In this document: one piece after another, positions 1 through 5,606 of the stretch
Numbering within the stretch: the first letter of the stretch is position 1
Layout of the letters: the number at the start of each line of letters is the position of its first letter
Origin: Bacteroidales bacterium
Lineage (GTDB): Bacteria > Bacteroidota > Bacteroidia > Bacteroidales > JALTDM01
DNA: 7,062 bases
Direction: 5' to 3'
NCBI GenBank assembly: GCA_027073875.1
Contig: JALTEO010000269.1
Span: forward strand, 1 to 7,062
The notes under the pieces: model-generated
The model's database searches: none
Told to the model about the DNA's origin: nothing
What the model saw: only the letters and a program-made list of their open reading frames with translations
Program-made: the position numbers and the translations under genes

Positions 1-266
1 GATTATACATATGAAACGTTATTATCCGAGAAAGACGCAAAAAAATTAGAAAATAAATTTGCTCCAATGGTTCATTATAAAAATGCTTCTAATGAATTTG
101 CTATATCTGCAGATGGAATTAAAGTAGGCTCAATAGGTGAATTTGTGAGTGGTAATGAATCCACCGGATCTGTTGCGATAAGCTCTGTAGAGAAAGTTAC
201 TCCGGATGATGGTATGGAAAATTATGGAATGTTACCAATTTATGGTAGTTCTAAAATTTTATTTAT
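1..266 (+). pseudogene. 3'-truncated gene of unknown function, entering from the left edge
   Basis: The frame starting at base 1 is open from the window edge and reads as a plausible soluble protein for about 88 codons. It is rich in G-starting codons and in charged and small residues, for example KVGSIGEFVSG and VEKVTPDDGMENYG. I recognise no family. The frame stays open to 558, but beyond about 270 it lies exactly antisense to the TIR gene and the translation turns into low-quality Phe/Ser/Ile-rich sequence. The native C-terminus therefore appears to be missing, and I end the supported part where the TIR gene's stop codon begins. The 5' end is outside the window; the internal ATG at 67 need not be a start. 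No signal peptide or membrane segment is seen in the visible part. It could instead be a real gene with a long convergent overlap, which I think is less likely. Confidence 0.45.
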
Positions 267-587
267 TCATAAAAACCCTGATGGAATTTCTGAATCATCA
301 ATTTTTATTGGAAGAATCTTTATTCCTTTTTTGATTTCATTCAGAAGTAGAGCGGAATTCAGTTCATATCTTACCCAATTTGATTTTTTTGAAGATTCAC
401 TTAGCACAACAATGAAAGCACTACTTGATTGTATGCCTAAAGTTATCTTGTCTTTGATACTGTCTCCCAGTTGGAGTTCTTGCTGGTCATACCAAATTTC
501 AAGACCTAAATCCTGTAGATTATTTTTTAACCATTCAACAAATTCCTTGTCTTCGTAGGAATAGCTTATAAAAACTCGTTTCTTCAT
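267..587 (-). CDS. Short TIR-domain protein, C-terminally truncated TIR domain
   Basis: This encodes 106 residues that are almost entirely a TIR domain. The first beta strand is KRVFISYSYEDKEF (residues 3-16). The BB-loop region is IWYDQQELQLGDSI (31-44). The helix holding the likely catalytic glutamate is SNWVRYELNSAL (69-80), with Glu75 in the position used by NAD-cleaving TIR enzymes. A strand ILPIKID follows at 91-97. Bacterial TIR domains usually run about 130 residues and end with another strand and a helix; here the reading stops with TGA after IPSGFL. None of the three frames continues the fold, so the 3' end seems lost rather than frameshifted. TIR proteins of this class act as NADases or signal makers in anti-phage defence (family knowledge). 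No partner effector or sensor is visible in the window. The ATG at 587 is preceded by AGGATAAAAGA, a weak ribosome binding site. Whether the shortened domain folds and is active is unknown. Confidence 0.8.
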   Translation of the reverse strand: MKKRVFISYSYEDKEFVEWLKNNLQDLGLEIWYDQQELQLGDSIKDKITLGIQSSSAFIVVLSESSKKSNWVRYELNSALLLNEIKKGIKILPIKIDDSEIPSGFL

Positions 588-601
588 TCTTTTATCCTAA
601 T

Positions 602-628
602 GGTGTACAACATTATTGTATCAACACC
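602..628 (-). promoter_or_regulatory. Hairpin in the TIR gene leader
   Basis: An imperfect inverted repeat: outer arms GGTGT (602-606) and ACACC (624-628), inner arms ACAA (607-610) and TTGT (616-619), loop CATTA, with a four-base bulge at 620-623. On the minus strand it lies 14 bases before the TIR start and contains the stop codon of the upstream short ORF (621-623). That position would suit translational control of the TIR gene. There is no U-tract, so it is not an intrinsic terminator. Function is inference. Confidence 0.35.
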
Positions 629-713
629 TCGGTGAATTTATTTTAAATAAATTTACCATAGGTGCGTTTATTTCGTTTATGTCCGTAGTATCAATCATTA
701 TGTTATTCTTCAT
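621..713 (-). CDS. Possible 30-codon leader ORF upstream of the TIR gene
   Basis: An ATG at 713 opens 30 codons that end at TGA (621-623). The peptide begins MKNNIMIDTTDINEI and ends LFKINSPRC; it is hydrophilic and matches no family I know. Its ATG lies about 20 bases downstream of a good Bacteroidetes-type -7 element, so it would be the first ORF on the TIR transcript. It is in the same frame as the TIR gene, separated by 11 codons that include a further TAG. It may be a leader peptide, a small partner protein, the remnant of an older N-terminal part, or chance. The favourable promoter position is the main support. Confidence 0.35.
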   Translation of the reverse strand: MKNNIMIDTTDINEINAPMVNLFKINSPRC

Positions 714-732
714 CAATAATCTTATTTTCGAA

Positions 733-764
733 CAAATATAAAACTTTATTTTTTATAAAATCAA
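733..764 (-). promoter_or_regulatory. Bacteroidetes-type promoter for the leader ORF and TIR gene
   Basis: On the minus strand, TATATTTG (733-740) fits the Bacteroidetes -7 consensus TAnnTTTG. A TTG (762-764) sits 21 bases upstream as a -33 element. The spacer contains the AT palindrome TTTTATAAAA (751-760). Transcription would start near 728, giving a leader of about 140 bases before the TIR ATG. Confidence 0.5.
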
Positions 765-817
765 GAAATACGCAAGTAAGTTTTCAAAAAAGTAAAATCA
801 ATCAGCTGATACAAAAG

Positions 818-1507
818 CTATAAAGCAGTTCTTCCTTTTTTATCTTCAAACACTTCTACGAAATAATGCATCAACTTTTTTTTAACTTCTTGCATGGGAA
901 CAGGTTTGCCCAATTCCTTTTGAAGCGAAGTTACGCCTTTATCGGTAAATCCACATGGGTTAATATAGGAGAAATATTTCAAATCGGTATTGATATTAAA
1001 AGCAAAGCCGTGCATGGTAATTCCCCTGCTGACTCGCACACCGATAGCGGCAATTTTTCTTGCATTGGCAGTATGCGGTTCCAACCAAACGCCTGTAGCA
1101 CCTTTTAATCGCTCTGCCTTAATATTGTATTCGGCAAGGGTACGGATAATTATTTCTTCTATTCGTTCTATGTATTTTCTTACACCGATATCAAATGTTT
1201 CCAAATCAATTATCGGATAGCCGACAATTTGTCCGGGACCATGATAAGTAATGTCGCCACCGCGGTTAATGTGAAATACTGTAGCTTGAATCTTTTTCAG
1301 GAAATTTTTGTCCACTAACAAATTATTGTCGTTACCACTTTTACCTATGGTAAATACATGTGGGTGTTCACAAAAAATAAAACGGTTTTTTGCCGGCACT
1401 CCTTCCTTAAATTTCCGATGTAATGCTTCTGTTAAAAGAGCTTCCTGCTTATCCCAAGCTGTTTGATATTCAATGGTATGCCAATCGTGGAAAATTATTT
1501 TTTTCAT
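818..1507 (-). CDS. lipB: Octanoyl-[acyl-carrier-protein]:protein N-octanoyltransferase (lipoyl synthesis)
   Basis: LipB transfers octanoate from acyl carrier protein to the lipoyl-domain lysine of 2-oxoacid dehydrogenases and the glycine cleavage H protein, the first step of endogenous lipoate synthesis in the cytoplasm; LipA then inserts sulphur. The 229-residue product has the family motifs in order: HPHVFTIGKS (48-57), RGGDITYHGPGQ (82-93), the loop GATGVWLE (136-143), ARKIAAIGVRVSRGITMHGFA (149-169) and NPCGFTDKGVTS (183-194). By comparison with the known enzyme, Lys151 and Cys185 are the catalytic pair, and both are present. Length is normal for LipB. The ATG at 1507 fits: MKKIIFHDW aligns with the usual N-terminus, and a -7 element lies about 25 bases upstream. 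The gene is separated by 188 bases from the arginase-like gene, so it is probably its own transcription unit. No lipA is present in the window. Confidence 0.96.
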   Translation of the reverse strand: MKKIIFHDWHTIEYQTAWDKQEALLTEALHRKFKEGVPAKNRFIFCEHPHVFTIGKSGNDNNLLVDKNFLKKIQATVFHINRGGDITYHGPGQIVGYPIIDLETFDIGVRKYIERIEEIIIRTLAEYNIKAERLKGATGVWLEPHTANARKIAAIGVRVSRGITMHGFAFNINTDLKYFSYINPCGFTDKGVTSLQKELGKPVPMQEVKKKLMHYFVEVFEDKKGRTAL

Positions 1508-1532
1508 AGGATGCCAGTTTATTTTTGTTTTG

Positions 1533-1540
1533 CAAAGGTA
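1533..1540 (-). promoter_or_regulatory. Probable lipB promoter -7 element
   Basis: TACCTTTG on the minus strand matches TAnnTTTG and lies 25 bases before the lipB ATG, giving an untranslated leader of about 20 bases. No clear TTG is found at the proper distance for a -33 element, so the promoter may be weak or need an activator. Confidence 0.45.
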
Positions 1541-1562
1541 TCAACTTCTTAAATCGGCGTTC

Positions 1563-1584
1563 TCCCGAAGGGATGCCTTTGGCA
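1563..1584. repeat. Two abutting mini-hairpins, possibly part of an interspersed repeat
   Basis: Two perfect 4+3+4 inverted repeats lie end to end: TCCC-GAA-GGGA (1563-1573) and TGCC-TTT-GGCA (1574-1584). The block is more GC-rich than its surroundings. Immediately to the right follow ATCGATATTCGATATT-like repeated words (1588-1603). Such a mixture is typical of small mobile or REP-like intergenic elements, but only one copy is in the window, so repeat status is inference. No U-tract follows on either strand, which argues against a terminator. Confidence 0.35.
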
Positions 1585-1654
1585 CTAATCGATATTCGAT
1601 ATTATTATTTTGAATAACGAATGCTGATTAATGATTTCATATTTTAGTAGTTGG

Positions 1655-1695
1655 ATAAATAAATTATACATTGTTAACTATAAATTGTAAATTTA
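1655..1695. repeat. AT-rich inverted-repeat tract after the arginase-like gene
   Basis: Directly after the TAA of the arginase-like gene there is a low-complexity AT tract containing TAAATT-GTA-AATTTA (1681-1695) and the palindrome GTTAAC (1669-1674). It may act as a weak transcript end on the minus strand, though the stem is all A/T. It may also be one of the AT-rich spacer repeats common between genes in this phylum. Neither can be shown from one copy. Confidence 0.25.
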
Positions 1696-2826
1696 TTAAA
1701 AGTATCGTTTAAACAGGTTCCACCACCGTGCCGGGATTTTTTGATTGCTCGCCATTTTATAGTCTTGATAGGAAGCGGCTACAATAATATTTTTCTTCTT
1801 TTTCCCGGGAATTTCCATCCACCAGCGGCCTGTGAGATTACTTTTGTAGAAAATAAAATGTTTGTTATATTCCTCATTAATAACAATATACCGTTGAATA
1901 TTTTGTTTTTGCAACAAAGGATGTTCTTGCACATGCCCCGCAAATCCGTCTAAGTTAAGCCAAATAGCTTGAGCGATTAAAAAGGCAGATTGTTCGTCTT
2001 TGTCTTTTGAGGCATCATAGCCGGCAAATGAAATAATTTTATTTCTACATCCCAGTCCGGCATAATAAGCCATAGCACAATATTCTTCTGCGGATAATCC
2101 GTTGGGCGATGGTTTTTCCGAAGCTGCAGCATCGCGATGACAGACAACATTCAAACTCATTGCCGCCCAGTCGGCATCACGGAAATAAGGTTCGGCTTCC
2201 TGAATTTTATTTTTTAGTTCCGACAGCCGGACAAATTCCATAAACCGGTTATTACCTTGTTCAATTTGTGTGTTACCGGTCAGGTAATTTTGAAATCCCA
2301 GTAAACCAAAGTTTAAATAAAATTCTGCTTCTTCGGTCATTAGTTCAAATTTTTCGTAATCCTCAAAATGGTTGTTAACCATTAAGATTGTGCTATCGGG
2401 ATAATAAGCTGATAAACTTTTGGCAACACTCACCGGCAAAGAAGTTTCGGAAAACAAAATAACACGGATATTGGCTTCAAAAAGTGTTTCCATTACGATT
2501 TTTATGCCCGATTCAAAATCCTGAATCGTTTCCGGTATCTTAAAATTTCCAAGGTCATAAAATGAAACCGCTCCTTTTAATCTTCCTAACCCATACAGTT
2601 TTTGTCGTATTGTTTGTGCTCCTTTTAAAAATGCTTTTGAGCTTTTTTGAAAATCAGGCAAGACAAAAAACACGATACCGGCATTTTCCAGCAACGATTC
2701 TTTTTTAAAGAGTTCCGAATTACTATGTATATGTGTCGCCCCGAATAATGTTTCTTCCGAGTTTGTCAAAAAGGATTTGTCAAACGCGACATCAACAGGA
2801 TTAAAAAAATCGGTTAAGTCAATCAT
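1696..2826 (-). CDS. Arginase-fold (formimidoylglutamase-like) protein, probable pseudoenzyme
   Basis: The 376-residue product looks like the Bacteroidetes branch of the arginase/agmatinase/formimidoylglutamase family. The clearest stretch is residues 223-292, where SPNGLSAEEYCAMAYYAG (240-257) and AFLIAQAIWLNLDGF (281-295) match the second half of the ureohydrolase domain. The C-terminal tail has TGRWWMEIP (332-340), SYQDYKMAS (352-360) and IPARWW (364-369), which I recall as typical of this branch. True ureohydrolases bind two Mn ions through GGxHS, DAHxD and SxDxDxxDP. Here the last motif reads SLNVVCHRD (224-232), the position of DAHxD reads VNNHFEDY (150-157), and the GG(D/H) region reads FSETSLPV (125-132). 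The metal ligands seem lost, so I expect no hydrolase activity. The ATG lies 6 bases after the topA stop, so the two are probably co-transcribed and perhaps translationally coupled. Automated pipelines would probably call it formimidoylglutamase; histidine breakdown is not supported here. Confidence 0.75.
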   Translation of the reverse strand: MIDLTDFFNPVDVAFDKSFLTNSEETLFGATHIHSNSELFKKESLLENAGIVFFVLPDFQKSSKAFLKGAQTIRQKLYGLGRLKGAVSFYDLGNFKIPETIQDFESGIKIVMETLFEANIRVILFSETSLPVSVAKSLSAYYPDSTILMVNNHFEDYEKFELMTEEAEFYLNFGLLGFQNYLTGNTQIEQGNNRFMEFVRLSELKNKIQEAEPYFRDADWAAMSLNVVCHRDAAASEKPSPNGLSAEEYCAMAYYAGLGCRNKIISFAGYDASKDKDEQSAFLIAQAIWLNLDGFAGHVQEHPLLQKQNIQRYIVINEEYNKHFIFYKSNLTGRWWMEIPGKKKKNIIVAASYQDYKMASNQKIPARWWNLFKRYF

Positions 2827-2832
2827 AGAAAC

Positions 2833-5154
2833 TTACTTTTTGGAAGTTTTCTTGGTTTCTCCGGCAGCTTGAATAATTTCCATACATTCGTCATACGACA
2901 AGTCTTTGTCTTTGTATTTTTTTGGAATCTTGAAATTCTTTTTCTTGTATTTAATATAAACACCCCAACGACCGTTCAGAACTTGCAAGTCCTTATCATT
3001 AGGAAATTCTTTTACAATCTTTTTGCTGTCGGCTTCCCGTTTGGCAAGGATAATTTCAACAGCACTTTTTTCGTCAACATTGTAAACCGACTCTGTTTTT
3101 GGGATGGAATAAAATTTATTATTATGCTTCAGGTATGGTCCAAATCGTCCGATGGCAGCTGTAATTTCTTTGTTTTCAAAATTGCCTACTTTTCGGGGTA
3201 AATCAAATAATTTCAGTACATCTTGGAGTGTAACGGTTGAAATGGAAAACTCTTTAGGCATAGGTGCAAATTTCGGTTTTTCTTCATCTGTTGCCTCACC
3301 GAGTTGGATATAAGGTCCGTATTTCCCAATCTTTGCAGAAATAGGTTTGCCTGTTTTCGGGTCTTTTCCAAGGATGCGTTCTCCGGATTCTTTCTTTGCA
3401 TTTTTTTCGGTAAAACTGATTTTTTCGTGGAATTTTTGGTAAAAGTCCGCAATCATTTTCACCCATTCTATTTTCCCTTCGGCAATAGCATCAAATTGTT
3501 TTTCAACAGATGCCGTAAAATTATAATCCACTATCTCCGGAAAATTCTCAACTAAAAACTTATTAACGACTACACCGGTATCCGTCGGAACTAACTTTCC
3601 TTTTTCGAAACCGTATTTCTCTGTTTCGGTTTTTTCTTGAATCTTACCGTTTTTCAGAAGTAAGTGTAATATTGTTCTGGTTTTACCGTTTTTGTTATCT
3701 TCTTTTACGACATATTTCCGTGTCTGAATGGTGTGAATCGTAGGTGCATAAGTTGACGGGCGACCGATTCCGAGTTCTTCCATTTTCCTGACTAAACTTG
3801 CTTCATTATAGCGGGGAGGAGGCATCGTAAATTTTTGTATAGCAGAGATTTGTTGAACGGATAGCGTAGCGTTTTTTTCTATTTTCGGTAAAATTGCTGC
3901 TTTTTCTTCATCCTCAGTATCATCATCTTTAGACTCCATATATAATTTAAGAAATCCGTCAAATTTTATTACTTCGCCTTTAGCAATCCAATGGTAGTTG
4001 GCTTTTGGATTGTTTTCAATTTTTATTGTTGTCCGTTCAAATTGAGCATCTGCCATTTGTGAGGCAACGGTTCGTTTCCAAATCAATTCGTATAGTCGCT
4101 TTTCTGTTGCGTTGCCTGCAACACTCTTGTTTTCAATGTAGGTAGGGCGAATTGCTTCGTGTGCTTCCTGTGCTCCTTTTGATTTTGTGTGAAATTGACG
4201 CGTCTTGGAATAATTACTGCCAAACTCTTCTGTAATAACTTTTTTCGCCGTTCCAATTGCTAAATTTGACAAATGAACAGAATCAGTTCTCATATAGGTA
4301 ATGAAACCGGACTCGTATAACTTTTGTGCTACCTGCATCGTTTTGCTGACCGAAAAACCAAGTTTACGGCTAGCTTCCTGTTGTAGTGTCGATGTTGTAA
4401 ACGGTGGTGCCGGTGAGCGTTTTGCATCTTTCTTTTCAATAGATGTGATGGCAAATGTTGCGTTTTTGCAAGTCTCTAAAAAAGCTTTTGCCGTTTTTTC
4501 ATCGGGTAAATTACTGGAAAGTGTTGCTGAGAGCACAAAATCTTTCCCTTTGGATGAGCCGGAAAATTCGGCTTTTACCTTAAATGATGCTACCGGTTTA
4601 AAATTCTTTATTTCTTCTTCCCGTTCCACAATAAATCGAACAGCAACAGACTGAACCCTGCCGGCAGATAGTGATGGTAATATTTTTTTCCATAAAATAG
4701 GTGATATCTCATAACCTACCAATCTATCCAGAACGCGTCGGGCTTGCTGGGCTTTTACCAGATTTAAGTCAATATCGCGAGGATTTTTAATCGCTTCTAA
4801 AATAGCGTTTTTTGTAATTTCGTGAAAAACAATTCGTTTTGTTGTATCTTTAGATAATTTTAATGTGTCTTGTAAATGCCACGCTATGGCTTCTCCTTCA
4901 CGGTCTTCATCAGATGCCAACCAAATCGTTTTATGAGTCTTGACTGCTTTTTTTAATTCAGCGACTAACTTCTTTTTATCGTCAGGAATCTCGTAAATAG
5001 GCGAAAAATTATTTTCGATATCGATGCTCAAATTCTTTTTTGCTAAATCGCGGATATGTCCGTAGCTGGATTTGACTTCAAAATCTTTCCCAAGGAATTT
5101 TTCAATGGTCTTGGCTTTGGCAGGTGATTCAACAATTACAAGATTATCTTTCAT
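2833..5154 (-). CDS. topA: DNA topoisomerase I (type IA)
   Basis: TopA relaxes negative supercoils by cutting one strand through a 5'-phosphotyrosine link. From the ATG at 5154 the protein has 773 residues. The Toprim domain starts with LVIVESPAKAKTIEKFLG (5-22), with Glu9, and carries the metal-binding SDEDREGE (81-88). ARRVLDRLVGYEISPILW (138-155) and SAGRVQSVAVR (163-173) are core motifs. The active tyrosine is Tyr287 in GFITYMRTDS. EAHEAIRPT (330-338) and GIGRPSTYAPTI (462-473) follow. The C-terminal part has three glycine-rich repeats of the topoisomerase C-terminal type: KIGKYGPYIQLG (608-619), AIGRFGPYLKH (667-677) and LNGRWGVYIKY (726-736). The four-cysteine zinc fingers of the E. coli enzyme are absent, and the end is lysine-rich. 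A GTG 36 bases further upstream would add residues not matching the family, and it lies inside the predicted promoter spacer, so I reject it. The arginase-like gene follows after 6 bases. Confidence 0.97.
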   Translation of the reverse strand: MKDNLVIVESPAKAKTIEKFLGKDFEVKSSYGHIRDLAKKNLSIDIENNFSPIYEIPDDKKKLVAELKKAVKTHKTIWLASDEDREGEAIAWHLQDTLKLSKDTTKRIVFHEITKNAILEAIKNPRDIDLNLVKAQQARRVLDRLVGYEISPILWKKILPSLSAGRVQSVAVRFIVEREEEIKNFKPVASFKVKAEFSGSSKGKDFVLSATLSSNLPDEKTAKAFLETCKNATFAITSIEKKDAKRSPAPPFTTSTLQQEASRKLGFSVSKTMQVAQKLYESGFITYMRTDSVHLSNLAIGTAKKVITEEFGSNYSKTRQFHTKSKGAQEAHEAIRPTYIENKSVAGNATEKRLYELIWKRTVASQMADAQFERTTIKIENNPKANYHWIAKGEVIKFDGFLKLYMESKDDDTEDEEKAAILPKIEKNATLSVQQISAIQKFTMPPPRYNEASLVRKMEELGIGRPSTYAPTIHTIQTRKYVVKEDNKNGKTRTILHLLLKNGKIQEKTETEKYGFEKGKLVPTDTGVVVNKFLVENFPEIVDYNFTASVEKQFDAIAEGKIEWVKMIADFYQKFHEKISFTEKNAKKESGERILGKDPKTGKPISAKIGKYGPYIQLGEATDEEKPKFAPMPKEFSISTVTLQDVLKLFDLPRKVGNFENKEITAAIGRFGPYLKHNNKFYSIPKTESVYNVDEKSAVEIILAKREADSKKIVKEFPNDKDLQVLNGRWGVYIKYKKKNFKIPKKYKDKDLSYDECMEIIQAAGETKKTSKK

Positions 5155-5179
5155 ACGGTAGTTTTTGAAAAAATTTGTG

Positions 5180-5210
5180 CAAAATAACACAAAACCTTTG
5201 GGATATTCAA
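5180..5210 (-). promoter_or_regulatory. Probable topA promoter
   Basis: On the minus strand TTG (5208-5210), a 20-base spacer and TTATTTTG (5180-5187) approximate the Bacteroidetes TTTG / TAnnTTTG pair; the -7 element has one mismatch (TT for TA). The start of transcription would be near 5175, about 20 bases before the ATG at 5154. It would drive topA and the arginase-like gene. Confidence 0.4.
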
Positions 5211-5303
5211 CAGAATAAAAAAATAATACTTGAAAATATAATATAAATGACTGATATACAGTAAATAATTTATTTTTCTGCTTTAGGCATTCCAGCCACT
5301 TTA

Positions 5304-5534
5304 TTATTCTACTTCTTCGTATTCAATAAACTCGTCACCATCATCATCTTTGTTTCGTTTTTCTTTAGCTTTGTATTCAACGGTCTTTTCCTCTTGATTA
5401 TACGCTTGTCCGTATCCCTTTTCTATTTTCCGGCTTATTAACCACAAAAAGAATTTAAGAATATACGGAAAAGCTATCCTGATTAGCCACCCTATCAGAA
5501 AAATAATTGCTATTATATACAGTAAGCGTGTCAT
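5304..5534 (-). CDS. Small membrane protein, DUF4834-like
   Basis: A 76-residue protein with one or two closely packed hydrophobic stretches at the N-terminus: LLYIIAIIFLIGWLI (4-18) and IAFPYILKFFLWLI (20-33). A short basic segment (SRKIEKGYG) and a highly charged tail ending in acidic residues (DDDGDEFIEYEEVE) follow. This architecture and size resemble DUF4834, a Bacteroidetes family of unknown function; the assignment is from overall pattern only. The hydrophilic tail would probably face the cytoplasm. It is preceded at close range by a consensus promoter and separated by 72 bases from the DUF4340 gene and 149 bases from topA, so it may be transcribed alone or read through into topA. The ATG at 5534 is the only reasonable start. 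Confidence 0.75.
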   Translation of the reverse strand: MTRLLYIIAIIFLIGWLIRIAFPYILKFFLWLISRKIEKGYGQAYNQEEKTVEYKAKEKRNKDDDGDEFIEYEEVE

Positions 5535-5542
5535 AGGATGAG

Positions 5543-5575
5543 CAAAATTACTGTTTTTTTTAAGAGGAGTTCAAA
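5543..5575 (-). promoter_or_regulatory. Consensus Bacteroidetes promoter for the DUF4834-like gene
   Basis: On the minus strand TTTG (5572-5575), a 21-base spacer and TAATTTTG (5543-5550) fit the -33/-7 consensus without mismatch. The -7 element ends only 8 bases before the ATG at 5534, so the transcript would be nearly leaderless. This is the best promoter match in the window. Confidence 0.6.
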
Positions 5576-5606
5576 AAAAAGAAGTATAAGTGATTTGTAT
5601 TGGTCT

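Noticed and set aside
270..558. Continuation of the plus-strand frame through the TIR gene
   Set aside because: It is the antisense of a clear TIR domain, and the translated sequence becomes rich in Ser, Phe and Ile with no coherent pattern. It is a shadow, though the part before 267 looks coding.
1..740. A complete known TIR defence system such as Thoeris or a TIR-argonaute pair
   Set aside because: No ThsA-like SIR2 or SLOG protein, argonaute or other partner is visible, and the left gene is not recognisable. Only sequence beyond the left edge could decide this.
801..810. Perfect 10-base palindrome ATCAGCTGAT just after lipB
   Set aside because: It has no loop and no U-tract, so it is not a terminator. 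A lone 10-base palindrome is not enough to call an operator.
588..817. CRISPR repeats, tRNA or other structured RNA gene in the gap between the TIR gene and lipB
   Set aside because: No regularly spaced repeats and no cloverleaf are seen; the gap is explained by a leader ORF, one hairpin, a promoter and AT-rich spacer.
866..1220. Plus-strand open frames within lipB, and similar ones inside the arginase-like, topA and DUF4340 genes
   Set aside because: All lie antisense or out of frame to strongly supported genes and show no recognisable domains.
5155..5190. GTG start 12 codons upstream for topA
   Set aside because: The added residues do not match the family, whose N-terminus starts just before LVIVESPAKAKTI, and the GTG lies within the predicted promoter spacer.
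5250..5262. ACTG-ATATA-CAGT hairpin between the DUF4834-like gene and topA as a terminator
   Set aside because: A four-base stem without a following U-run on the minus strand is too weak.
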